49,839 nucleotides of DNA from JBCCHY01 sp039028495 (GCA_039028495.1 JBCCHY010000003.1:1-49839); one strand, 5' to 3'; positions 43,463 through 49,839 are shown, counted from the stretch's first letter. Numbers and translations: made by a program. Notes: generated by a model from the sequence alone, not told the origin.

Positions 43463-44072
43463 ATGAAATATCAAATAATGAACAAACAACCTGATCTAGC
43501 AGAAGCAGCAAAGGTTGTTGCACAGGCAATGCCAGGCCTAGAACCAGATGGGGTAGTCGCTGATACGGCGGCGCACATTAACGGTAACTTTATTCAGTCA
43601 ATACATTCTAATAGCGGCTTAGTGGGATTTGCAAATTACGAAGTAACGGAGTGTTTTTGGCGATAGACTACTATACCTAGCGGGGAGAGCAGTATTACCC
43701 AGACACCAAGGCAAGGGGTTGGGCACTAAAGCTTTAAAGAATGCTATAAATGAAATAGCACCGGACTACCTATTCACCGTCAGCAGAAACCCATCGATAG
43801 TCAAGATGATGTTGAAAGCTTCAGGTGCATCTCTAAGTCATCTATACCCAATTGCATCGACAATTGAACACAGAGTTATAGACTTTTGTGCAAGAGGTGC
43901 TGGCGTACCACATTCTACTAGACCATATCATTTCAACAGGTACGGTGAGAGCGGCTTACAAGGTGATTCTCTACCCATGAGCGACGATCCAAACCTAGCT
44001 CCCTATTTTTCTAACGCCACATTAAAGTCGACTGGCATATTAATGATAATCAAGTGTAGCGAAAGGTGTTAA
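43463..44072 (+). pseudogene. GNAT-family acetyltransferase interrupted by a +1 frameshift
   Basis: The first frame (43463-43666, MKYQIMNKQPD) reads through YEVTECF and stops. Dropping one T from the run TTTTT at 43654-43658 continues in a second frame to 44072. The joined protein of about 202 residues then shows CFGDRLLYLAGRAVLPRHQGKGLGTKAL, a proper GNAT beta4-alpha3 with the RHQGKGLG acetyl-CoA loop. The cause could be a real mutation, a sequencing error in the homopolymer or polymerase slippage. It has a good AAGGAG site and lies directly behind an attenuator, which suggests it was, or is, an inducible enzyme. Confidence 0.75.
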
Positions 44073-44075
44073 AAT
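44070..44075 (+). promoter_or_regulatory. -10 box of trpS, leaderless type
   Basis: TAAAAT is followed by seven bases and the ATG at 44083. The in-frame ATG at 44074 overlaps the -10 box and is unlikely to be used. Confidence 0.55.
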
Positions 44076-44082
44076 GATAGCA

Positions 44083-45099
44083 ATGAATGACACAATACTA
44101 ACAGGTTTACAGCTCACAGGTAGTCTACATCTAGGTAACTATCTTGGCGCTGTCTTGCCCATGGTTGACATCCAAAAGGCTGGCCATACAGTCTATATGT
44201 ACGTTCCAGATATACATGGTTTGACAGCTGATGTAGACTACTCATCTTTCTACGAGAGGACTGTCGAGTTTTTACGTTTGTACGCAGCCGCAGGCTTAGA
44301 TCTGACAAGCGATGACCTAATCCCGTTTAGGGGTAGCCATGTGCCAGCACATTCAGAGCTTGCATGGATTCTGACCTGCTTTACAGGTATGGGCGAGCTA
44401 GAGAGGATGACACAGTACAAAGACAAGTCATCGAGAGCTAATACCCACATAAGTTCAGGCCTACTAACGTATCCAACGCTTATGGCAGCAGATATACTCC
44501 TATACGGCGCAAAGTATGTGCCTGTTGGCGAAGATCAGCAGCAGCATCTCGAGCTCACCAGAGTACTAGCTAGGAGGCTAAACAACAGGTTTGGCGAATG
44601 CCTGGTAGAGCCTGCCGACCATGAAGCAAATCTGGCCTTTTTTGAGACGGAGAATGCCGTCCGTATCCGCAGCCTCTCTGACCCGACCTCAAAAATGAGT
44701 AAAAGTGTGTCAGACCCCAAAGGCACTATAGGTCTACTAGATGATCCCGAAGATGCTCGCAAGAAGGTGATGTCTGCGGTTACAGACGATCTAGGTTCGA
44801 TTAGCTTCGACTTCGTAAACCAGCCCGGTATATCTAACTTGATTCAGATCAAAGCGCTGCTAGAGGGCAAAAAAATAGCTGATGTTGCCGCAGAATATGT
44901 TGGCCACACACAGTACGGCCAGTTTAAATCAGATGTAGCCGATGCTGTCGTGGACTTCTTGAGCAACCTACAAGCTGAGTTTGCTAGGATCAACCCTGAC
45001 TCTGTAACTAAAGAACTACATACGGGTGAGGAAAAGGCCAATGCAGCTGCAAACGAGACACTCTACAGGCTACAGCGAGCAATAGGCCTCAGGCAGTAA
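44083..45099 (+). CDS. trpS: tryptophan--tRNA ligase
   Basis: This 338-residue class I synthetase charges tRNA-Trp. It has the HLGN form of the HIGH motif at residues 16-19, GEDQQQHLELTR typical of TrpRS, and KMSKS at 204-208. The start MNDTILTGLQLTGSLHLGN fits both the family and the promoter geometry. One base separates it from the pseudouridine synthase gene. Confidence 0.96.
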   Translation: MNDTILTGLQLTGSLHLGNYLGAVLPMVDIQKAGHTVYMYVPDIHGLTADVDYSSFYERTVEFLRLYAAAGLDLTSDDLIPFRGSHVPAHSELAWILTCFTGMGELERMTQYKDKSSRANTHISSGLLTYPTLMAADILLYGAKYVPVGEDQQQHLELTRVLARRLNNRFGECLVEPADHEANLAFFETENAVRIRSLSDPTSKMSKSVSDPKGTIGLLDDPEDARKKVMSAVTDDLGSISFDFVNQPGISNLIQIKALLEGKKIADVAAEYVGHTQYGQFKSDVADAVVDFLSNLQAEFARINPDSVTKELHTGEEKANAAANETLYRLQRAIGLRQ

Positions 45100-45100
45100 A

Positions 45101-45991
45101 ATGCCCAAAGACTCTAAACTCCAGGTCTACGAAATAGGTGACGATGAGATCGGCAAGCGAGCAGACTTTGTCGTAGCCAGAGAGATCCCAGAACTCAGTC
45201 GCAGCTACATCAAAAGGCTCGCCCATGACGGTAAACTCACATTTGAGGGCCGAGAGGTACAGGCAGGCTATAAGTTAAAAAGACCAGGAAAGCTCATACT
45301 AGATTATGATCCGGCAGTCCTACAGAACATTCCAGAGATAGAGCTCGACATAATATACGAAGATGACGATGTGCTCGCTATCAACAAACCAGCTGGCCTG
45401 ATAACACACTCTAGGGGTAGGTATTGGGATGAACCATCTGTTGCCTCGTCTATACGCAAAAAACTGACCAGAAGCGGCAGCGACATCAGAGCCGGGATTG
45501 TTCATAGGCTGGATCGAGCGACTAGTGGTGTAATCATTTGCGCCAAGACGGCTGATGCGCAGGGTTTCCTACAAAAACAATTTGAAAAAAGGACTGTCCA
45601 AAAAGAATACATAGCAATATGTAACAACGTAGAGCTAAAGGCAACCTCTGGTCTCATAGATATGCCTATAGGACGTAACCCTAAGAGACCAAGTACATTC
45701 AGAGTAGATGCCAAAGGTAAGTCGGCGCAAACAAACTACCAGGTGCTGAGTACATCAGACAAGTATATGATGCTCAGACTGTCTCCCAGGACAGGCAGAA
45801 CGCATCAGCTGCGGGTACATATGGAGAAACTTAACGCACCAATCGTTGGTGACACACTATATGGTGGGAAAGAACACGACAGACTCATGCTGCATGCCCA
45901 TAAACTTAAGCTTGAACATCCAAATGGCTCGGAACTAGTACTCGAAGCTCCGCTGCCACCAGAGTTCCAGGAGTTACTACATGACAATTAA
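45101..45991 (+). CDS. RluA/RluD-family 23S rRNA pseudouridine synthase
   Basis: The 296-residue protein has an N-terminal S4 RNA-binding domain (RSYIKRLAHDGKLTFEG) and the RluA-type catalytic motif HRLDRATSGV at 135-144, with Asp138 as nucleophile. Further landmarks are NKPAGL and the C-terminal RTHQLRVHM. The layout matches RluD, which makes pseudouridines in helix 69 of 23S rRNA. The exact target is inferred. It overlaps the next small gene by 11 bases. Confidence 0.9.
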   Translation: MPKDSKLQVYEIGDDEIGKRADFVVAREIPELSRSYIKRLAHDGKLTFEGREVQAGYKLKRPGKLILDYDPAVLQNIPEIELDIIYEDDDVLAINKPAGLITHSRGRYWDEPSVASSIRKKLTRSGSDIRAGIVHRLDRATSGVIICAKTADAQGFLQKQFEKRTVQKEYIAICNNVELKATSGLIDMPIGRNPKRPSTFRVDAKGKSAQTNYQVLSTSDKYMMLRLSPRTGRTHQLRVHMEKLNAPIVGDTLYGGKEHDRLMLHAHKLKLEHPNGSELVLEAPLPPEFQELLHDN

Positions 45992-46181
45992 GTATGTTGC
46001 TGCAACTCTTATAGCCGCCTGCTTGAGTATATATGGTGATTTATTCCTGAGGCGCGTAAAGAAGCTGTATAAGAAATACTCCGACTGCGCATCGGAAGGA
46101 AAAATCGCTATATATGCCAAGAGGGGCGATGGTGCGATCAGCTACGCTGAGCGGCAGATCAGCCTGCCAGGAGGTTATTAA
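45981..46181 (+). CDS. unknown small membrane-anchored protein (66 residues)
   Basis: One N-terminal membrane helix (IKYVAATLIAACLSIYGDLFL) is followed by a basic cytoplasmic stretch (RRVKKLYKKYSDC) and a short Gly-rich end. It overlaps the pseudouridine synthase gene by 11 bases and abuts the next gene with no gap. No family recognised. Confidence 0.5.
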   Translation: MTIKYVAATLIAACLSIYGDLFLRRVKKLYKKYSDCASEGKIAIYAKRGDGAISYAERQISLPGGY

Positions 46182-47018
46182 ATGGCTAAGCAGACATATG
46201 CTCTCAACGATACTATCCATGAAATGCTATCCAGCTTTGCCTCGAAGCCTCAGGGGTCACTGCTGATAATCGGCAAAGAGGGCAGTGGCCTCTCAACATC
46301 ACTGAGATACATAATCCATAGCATCTACGGCGAAAAGCCCCGTGTTGGCGAGCTATTTCTTTTCAACGACTACACCATAGACGGAGTACGTACACTCATC
46401 AGAGAACTCGGTCAAAAACGTTCAAACCCCAAAAAGCCACGTATGATAGTCATCGATGATTTCGAAAAACTACAACACGAAGCACAGAATGCTCTGCTGA
46501 AATCAATCGAAGAACCTCCAGAAGGCACTCATTTTGTACTTACAACCTCAAACGAAGATAAAGTCCTCGGGACTATTGCATCCAGGTGTCAGGTTGTTAA
46601 GATGAAGCGCCCTGCAAAAGAAGAGCTACGAAAAATATTCACAAGCTCCTCAGATGCAGAGTTCGAACGTGCCTATCTGATAGCTGACGGATGGCCAGGG
46701 CTGCTACGACAGATTCTAGAGGGCGGTGAATCAGAATTCTTATCTGGCATTGAACAGGCCAAACAATACTTGTCTGGCAGCATTAGCGATCGTCTCATCT
46801 GGGCAATCAAGAACAAGCAGCCAGAGGATTTTGATAGCCTGACAGACTCTCTGGCGAGGATAACGCAGTCAACCATACGCTCTCTTAGCCTAAAGAACAA
46901 AAATGCGGATGCCCGCGAATGGTTGGACAGAGCGATTGTACTCCAGGACGTCCGTAGCCAACGCGAACAAGGCGTGAGCCCAAAGCTATTAGCACTATAC
47001 CTAGGGATTAACGTATAA
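46182..47018 (+). CDS. DNA polymerase III delta-prime-like clamp loader subunit
   Basis: This is a 278-residue AAA+ protein. The P-loop region GKEGSGLST (31-39) is degenerate and lacks the usual GKT/S lysine, as expected for the ATP-inactive delta-prime subunit. MIVIDDFEKLQHEAQNALLKSIEEPPEGTHFVLTT (88-122) is the clamp-loader Walker B and sensor region, and SRC at 134-136 is the arginine-finger motif. There is no zinc cysteine cluster. It would load the sliding clamp. The next gene's promoter lies in its last codons. Confidence 0.85.
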   Translation: MAKQTYALNDTIHEMLSSFASKPQGSLLIIGKEGSGLSTSLRYIIHSIYGEKPRVGELFLFNDYTIDGVRTLIRELGQKRSNPKKPRMIVIDDFEKLQHEAQNALLKSIEEPPEGTHFVLTTSNEDKVLGTIASRCQVVKMKRPAKEELRKIFTSSSDAEFERAYLIADGWPGLLRQILEGGESEFLSGIEQAKQYLSGSISDRLIWAIKNKQPEDFDSLTDSLARITQSTIRSLSLKNKNADAREWLDRAIVLQDVRSQREQGVSPKLLALYLGINV

Positions 47019-47019
47019 T
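47014..47019 (+). promoter_or_regulatory. -10 box of the TPR gene, leaderless type
   Basis: TATAAT overlaps the stop codon of the preceding gene and ends six bases before the ATG at 47026. Confidence 0.6.
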
Positions 47020-47025
47020 CAGGTT

Positions 47026-47685
47026 ATGTTTACACTAGTATTAATACTTTTATTCGCAGCTGTTAGCGCATATTCTCTGCATACATACCAGAAGGATCCT
47101 GACGATATACCACACCGTCTAGGTAACCGTATGGCGAGACTATGGGATGTTGCACAGGTAAGCATGCGTGAAGGTAAATTAATGCGATCCGAGAAAGCGC
47201 TTCTTACAATACTAAAAATTGATGAGAAAAATGCCGCTGCATATAACCGTCTCGGGATACTCTATGCCAAACAAAAAGAATACGATGATGCTATAGATTG
47301 CTTTGAAATCGCGAGCACACTAGATAGAACCGCCAGTAGCTTGCATAATCTAGGGCTCATTTATTTCGAGACCGACTCGTACGAAAAGGCTGGGATAGCG
47401 TTCAAACAAGCGCTTGAGCTAGAGGATACCCTAGCCGCCCGCCACATAGCATATGCAAAAGTACTAGAGCGACAAGGTAAAACAGAGGAAATGGTCGAGC
47501 GGCTAGAGATGGCAGTAAGTATTGAGGAAAACCAAGAAACTCTCGGCTTACTCAAAAAGGCTTACAAATCAGCCGGAGACGAGACAAAAGAAAAAGCCAT
47601 CGACAAAAAACTCCGCACCCTCATAACCCCATCAGGCAAGAAGCGTCGTGTGCGCAAGCCAGTCAAAGCAGTAATCCAAAGCTAG
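47026..47685 (+). CDS. membrane-anchored tetratricopeptide repeat protein
   Basis: This 219-residue protein has an N-terminal signal-anchor helix (FTLVLILLFAAVSAYSL, residues 2-18). Three to four TPR units follow from about residue 55, for example AAAYNRLGILYAKQKEYDDAIDCFEIA and SSLHNLGLIYFETDSYEKAGIAFKQALEL. The C terminus is basic (KKRRVRKPVKAV). TPR arrays mediate protein contacts. The partner is unknown. Confidence 0.85.
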   Translation: MFTLVLILLFAAVSAYSLHTYQKDPDDIPHRLGNRMARLWDVAQVSMREGKLMRSEKALLTILKIDEKNAAAYNRLGILYAKQKEYDDAIDCFEIASTLDRTASSLHNLGLIYFETDSYEKAGIAFKQALELEDTLAARHIAYAKVLERQGKTEEMVERLEMAVSIEENQETLGLLKKAYKSAGDETKEKAIDKKLRTLITPSGKKRRVRKPVKAVIQS

Positions 47686-47726
47686 CGCTTTAATATACTT
47701 GAGATAAATACTACTATATAACTCCT

Positions 47727-48110
47727 ATGAGAGAGTCACGTCCAACTAACTGTCTAAAGTACTATATCCCTGAGGGCTGGTATGACTTCGCCGCACTTGA
47801 CGGAATTGATAGGCTACTTGCGTCCCAAGAAGTACCAGGGAGCAAGCTAAGGTACAAATCAACACTAGGCGAGACAGTACTTACTAAGTGCGTTGAATCC
47901 GAGCTCGGTCCGTTGCTACACGTTAAAGTCTTACGAAGAGATAGCAGCTTTAGGCTCAAAAAGGTAGGACGCGTCATCGGCAGCTTTGAGTCCCCCAAGT
48001 CTGATATTGTTCTAAAAGATGTAATACCAGGAAGAAACACGGCACTAGATGTAGGTGATGGTCAATTCTGGAGGATGCCGCCAATTGAGAAGGTGCTCAA
48101 TCCTGCCTAA
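47727..48110 (+). CDS. unknown 127-residue protein
   Basis: This is a basic soluble protein with beta-like stretches (GETVLTKCVESELGPLLHVKVLRR). It has no known motif. TATAAC ends four bases before the ATG, close to the leaderless geometry. It stands alone between the TPR gene and tRNA-Tyr. Confidence 0.55.
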   Translation: MRESRPTNCLKYYIPEGWYDFAALDGIDRLLASQEVPGSKLRYKSTLGETVLTKCVESELGPLLHVKVLRRDSSFRLKKVGRVIGSFESPKSDIVLKDVIPGRNTALDVGDGQFWRMPPIEKVLNPA

Positions 48111-48149
48111 GCAGAAAATACTCAGAACACGAATACTGCCACCTAAAGA

Positions 48150-48177
48150 TTGATCCACACGCGTCTGGTGATATAAT
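48150..48177 (+). promoter_or_regulatory. tRNA-Tyr promoter
   Basis: TTGATC (48150-48155) and TATAAT (48172-48177) are 16 bases apart, with TGA giving an extended -10. The mature tRNA begins 15 bases downstream. Confidence 0.7.
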
Positions 48178-48192
48178 GTCACGGTCCAATTC

Positions 48193-48278
48193 GCAGGGAT
48201 AGTGAAGCGGTCAAACACGACAGACTGTAAATCTGTTGGCTTATGCCTTCGGGGGTTCGAATCCCTCTCCCTGCACCA
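48193..48278 (+). tRNA. tRNA-Tyr(GUA)
   Basis: The acceptor GCAGGGA pairs with TCCCTGC, and CCA is encoded. The anticodon stem CAGA/TCTG closes the loop CTGTAAA, giving GTA. A long variable arm (GGCTTATGCC) is typical of bacterial tRNA-Tyr. The T-arm is GGGGGTTCGAATCCCTC. The 86-base length is as expected. Confidence 0.96.
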
Positions 48279-48281
48279 GGG

Positions 48282-48315
48282 ATTAAAAGCTCACATTTAT
48301 GTGGGCTTTTAATTT
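48282..48315 (+). terminator. terminator after tRNA-Tyr
   Basis: ATTAAAAGC pairs with GCTTTTAAT, with CACA/TGTG inside, followed by TTTC. It starts three bases past the CCA. Confidence 0.75.
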
Positions 48316-48330
48316 CTAGTATAGAAAGAG

Positions 48331-48419
48331 GATTCGAACCCCAGGCGCTTCGAAGACAAGTCTGTTGCCCGAGTGTACTCGGCGCACAGATTTGGCGTGC
48401 TTTATCCCTCTCCCTGCAC
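48331..48419 (+). repeat. tRNA-Tyr tail element: inverted T-arm and direct copy of the 3' end
   Basis: 48331-48342 is the exact reverse complement of the tRNA T-arm (48252-48263, 12 of 12). 48404-48419 is an exact 16-base direct copy of 48261-48276 (T-arm 3' strand and acceptor 3' strand), 143 bases away. Between them is a hairpin, TCTGT/ACAGA with CCGAG/CTCGG (about 48361-48390). The copy keeps CAC but not a perfect CCA. Confidence 0.8.
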
Positions 48420-48425
48420 ACATGC

Positions 48426-48431
48426 TAAAAT
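48426..48431 (+). promoter_or_regulatory. extended -10 for the gene at 48438
   Basis: TGC-TAAAAT ends six bases before the ATG. It lies seven bases past the tRNA-Tyr 3'-end copy. Confidence 0.55.
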
Positions 48432-48437
48432 CAAACC

Positions 48438-48815
48438 ATGAGTAAAAACAGAGTACAGTTGCCAAAGTATCTTTTAACACTACCAATCCTAGGCTTAACC
48501 CTAGCCATATTTGCACTGTACATATCATCCGGCACATATGTTATAAGAGACACAGATGACTCCGAGCAGAACTCATTAAACTGCGAGTCGAGAGAGTTCG
48601 AGCAAAAACAAACTACCAGCTTTGGTGCCTTGAACGCGCTTTATGGAGACAGACTGGGTCCAGAAGAGGTGGATAATGAGATATCTAAAATAGGTCCATG
48701 CCCATATGACAATGATGCTGTCGTCAAAATAGTCCCTATATCAGCGCTGTTACTTTCCGTACTGCTCATATACAGCCCAAAATACCTGGTACACAAGAAA
48801 TCTAAGCGTACTTGA
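48438..48815 (+). CDS. unknown two-helix membrane protein
   Basis: The 125-residue protein has membrane helices near 12-32 (LLTLPILGLTLAIFALYI) and 95-115 (VKIVPISALLLSVLLIY), separated by an acidic, cysteine-containing loop (NCESREFEQ, GPCPYDND) that may be outside the cell with a disulfide. The C terminus is basic (KKSKRT). The start is set by the -10 box six bases upstream. An ACCGT/ACGGT hairpin follows the stop. Confidence 0.6.
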   Translation: MSKNRVQLPKYLLTLPILGLTLAIFALYISSGTYVIRDTDDSEQNSLNCESREFEQKQTTSFGALNALYGDRLGPEEVDNEISKIGPCPYDNDAVVKIVPISALLLSVLLIYSPKYLVHKKSKRT

Positions 48816-48941
48816 GATACCGTGACTAACGGTGTATATTATCGTAGTTACATCCGCGAATACTCAGAGGTTAGAGTAATAGTTCTATGAACTGGGTCAC
48901 AGCGGTTCGTAAGTAGCAAACAGCTAAATAATTGCTTGTTT

Positions 48942-48969
48942 GCATCATCCCATCGATGGGATTCATAAA
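48942..48969 (+). promoter_or_regulatory. candidate tRNA-Thr promoter
   Basis: TTGCTT (48942-48947) and CATAAA (48964-48969) are 16 bases apart, ten bases before the tRNA. A palindrome, ATCCCATCGATGGGAT (48957-48962 at its centre), lies between the boxes and could be an operator. Confidence 0.4.
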
Positions 48970-48979
48970 TATCAGTTCT

Positions 48980-49055
48980 GCCGGTGTAGCTCAGGGGTTA
49001 GAGCAACTGTTTTGTAAACAGTGGGTCGCGGGTTCGAATCCCATCACCGGCTCCA
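48980..49055 (+). tRNA. tRNA-Thr(UGU)
   Basis: The acceptor GCCGGTG pairs with CACCGGC, and the sequence ends TCCA with an encoded CCA. The anticodon stem ACTGT/ACAGT closes the loop TTTGTAA, giving TGT. The D-arm GCTCAGGGGTTAGAGC and T-arm GCGGGTTCGAATCCCAT are canonical. The 76-base length fits. Confidence 0.96.
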
Positions 49056-49091
49056 ATAGTAAGCCCTCCCTCGTGGAGGGTTTACTATTGG
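49053..49091 (+). other. 17-pair hairpin starting in the tRNA-Thr CCA end
   Basis: CCAATAGTAA-g-CCCTCC pairs with GGAGGG-t-TTACTATTGG around a five-base loop. The first three bases of the stem are the encoded CCA of the tRNA. No T-run follows, so it is better seen as a processing or blocking structure than as a standard terminator. Confidence 0.75.
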
Positions 49092-49104
49092 AATAGTTGT
49101 ATGA

Positions 49105-49229
49105 GAACCCGCTAGATCCGCAGGATCGGGTTCGATGATAATCGCAGTCAGAAGAAAGCAGCTTCAGCTATTTTCTTCTGGCAAGTGCAATCTAGCGAGC
49201 TTGCTCGCAATCCCATCACCGGCTCCAAT
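49105..49229 (+). repeat. tRNA-Thr tail element: inverted T-arm, folded middle and direct copy of the 3' end
   Basis: 49105-49112 is the reverse complement of the T-arm bases 49028-49035. 49209-49229 is an exact 21-base direct copy of 49037-49057, including CCA, 172 bases away. Between them CGCTAGAT (49110-49117) pairs with ATCTAGCG (49190-49197), CAGAAGAAA (49149-49157) with TTTCTTCTG (49172-49180), and GCGAGC/GCTCGC forms a hairpin at 49195-49208 that competes with the first pairing. Confidence 0.8.
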
Positions 49230-49232
49230 CAT

Positions 49233-49250
49233 AAAAGCTCACGCTTTTTT
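49233..49250 (+). terminator. terminator after the tRNA-Thr tail element
   Basis: AAAAGC pairs with GCTTTT around TCAC, followed by TT. It begins three bases past the copied tRNA end. On the minus strand it can also stop transcription of the exonuclease gene. Confidence 0.75.
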
Positions 49251-49270
49251 AGACACAGATAACCCCAATA

Positions 49271-49839
49271 TCACAGATCCTTGGGGATAGGATAACCCTT
49301 AAACTCCCTCAAAAGCCCACGTCCATAAATCAAACGATAAATAGACTCTGCTTCCCATAGAGCACCCTTCAGGGCGTTATGTGGTCGCGTTTCTTTTGGT
49401 AGCCCGCAAAATGGATGTATAAAATCCGTATCCATCACACTCCACCCATCAGTCAGAGGAACAACCTTTTTCTGCTCTAGCATGCGCGCATATGCAAGTG
49501 TATGCAGGTCGATAGTACGCTTCTTTAGCTGCAAACCCACACGTGACTCTTTGGCTTTGAGGTTTATGAAAGGTACATCAAACGCCTGTATGTGCAGCCC
49601 TGCGATAACCTTTACTGGTCTAGAGTCGTACCAATCAGCAAAGCTTTTTAGTAAACTATGGCGACTCTGCTTGTCCTTTGATCTCGCCGCAGACTCACTA
49701 ATGCCATTGATCTTACCGGCCTCTGGGTCGTACTCTTCCGTCTCATGTAACCTAGCTTCGCCGTAAAAACGCTTGCTAGGAGACTTTAGATCAACGGCCC
49801 CAATACTCAATATCCCATGCCTATTAGGATCCAGCCCAC
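49271..49839 (-). CDS. DEDD-type 3'-5' exonuclease, C-terminal part (cut by window edge)
   Basis: The frame is open to the right edge, so the first residues lie outside. The visible part reads GLDPNRHGILSIGAVDL, the exo I region after the catalytic DxE of DnaQ/RNase T-like nucleases. It continues with GISE.., AGLHIQAFDVPFI (exo II, where the usual asparagine position is occupied by an H..AFD pattern) and HNALKGALWEAESIYRLI (exo III, with catalytic His and Asp/Glu neighbours: here HNALKGALWEA, not HDALxDA). Such enzymes trim DNA or RNA 3' ends. The altered exo III aspartate needs checking. Confidence 0.75.
   Translation of the reverse strand, partial: GLDPNRHGILSIGAVDLKSPSKRFYGEARLHETEEYDPEAGKINGISESAARSKDKQSRHSLLKSFADWYDSRPVKVIAGLHIQAFDVPFINLKAKESRVGLQLKKRTIDLHTLAYARMLEQKKVVPLTDGWSVMDTDFIHPFCGLPKETRPHNALKGALWEAESIYRLIYGRGLLREFKGYPIPKDL

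Noticed and set aside
48320..48420. A minus-strand tRNA-like reading of the tRNA-Tyr tail (GCAGGGA start and GGGGTTCGAATCC near the end).
   Set aside because: The ends pair poorly and no proper anticodon arm forms. The signals are explained by the inverted T-arm and the direct 3'-end copy.
1..49839. CRISPR arrays, insertion sequences, rRNA genes and phage modules.
   Set aside because: I saw no regularly spaced repeats, no transposase or integrase-like protein and no rRNA sequence anywhere in the window.
1..49839. Alternative genetic code (UGA as Gly) as in some CPR lineages.
   Set aside because: UGA ends several genes at the expected place, for example rplC, rplD and the genes coupled by ATGA overlaps, and conserved proteins have no internal UGA.

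Overview
The window looks like a chromosomal segment of a Patescibacteria (CPR) bacterium, most likely Candidatus Saccharibacteria (TM7). I judge this from gene content and protein style, not from a database search. The ribosomal protein superoperon has no rpmD (L30) between rpsE and rplO, and adk and map are missing between secY and infA. RpoC has lost both cysteine clusters, several ribosomal proteins carry Lys/Ala-rich tails, and many genes start 6-8 bases after a -10 box, so their mRNAs should be leaderless. UGA is used as a stop, so this is not a UGA=Gly lineage such as Gracilibacteria.

Layout. 1-3614: end of recG, a histidine-rich unknown protein, rsmD, small unknowns, a DUF2177-like membrane protein, tRNA-Leu(UAG) on the minus strand and an unknown minus-strand gene. 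3727-8153: a leader with a short His-containing reading frame and a terminator, a small unknown gene, hisS, tig, two small membrane proteins and clpP. 8199-17425: rpoB, rpoC, rpsL, an unknown gene, rpsG. 17426-20195: a 334-base stretch of strong hairpins, then unknown genes and two methyltransferase-like genes that split the str operon. 20314-24302: fusA, tuf (own promoter and a folded leader), rpsJ. 24302-25731: three unknown genes between rpsJ and rplC. 25782-40336: a compact block with its own promoter and a terminator-like leader: rplC-rplD-rplW-rplB-rpsS-rplV-rpsC-rplP-rpmC-rpsQ-rplN-rplX-rplE-rpsN-rpsH-rplF-rplR-rpsE-rplO-secY-infA-rpmJ-rpsM-rpsK-rpsD-rpoA-rplQ-rplM-rpsI. 40337-44072: a gene-free stretch, an unknown gene, a GNAT acetyltransferase, another unknown gene, then an attenuator in front of a second, frameshifted GNAT gene. 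44083-49839: trpS, an RluD-like pseudouridine synthase, a DNA polymerase III delta-prime-like gene, a TPR protein, tRNA-Tyr(GUA), a membrane protein, tRNA-Thr(UGU) and the C-terminal part of a DEDD exonuclease.

Most of the window serves transcription and translation: the core RNA polymerase, about thirty ribosomal proteins, IF1, EF-G, EF-Tu, two tRNA synthetases, rRNA modification, SecY, trigger factor and ClpP. Accessory genes of unknown function sit at the seams of the str and S10 operons.

The most unusual signal is shared by all three tRNA genes. Each is followed, in its own transcription direction, by a hairpin, then 45-52 bases past the CCA end by an inverted copy of its T-arm, then by a direct copy of its own 3' end 143-181 bases from the original. 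In two cases a terminator follows the copy. The second strong signal is a leaderless 27-codon leader frame in front of a GNAT gene. Seven bases inside it can pair with the first arm of the following terminator, which is a textbook attenuation switch. A 15-codon frame with two His codons and a terminator upstream of hisS is a weaker candidate of the same kind.
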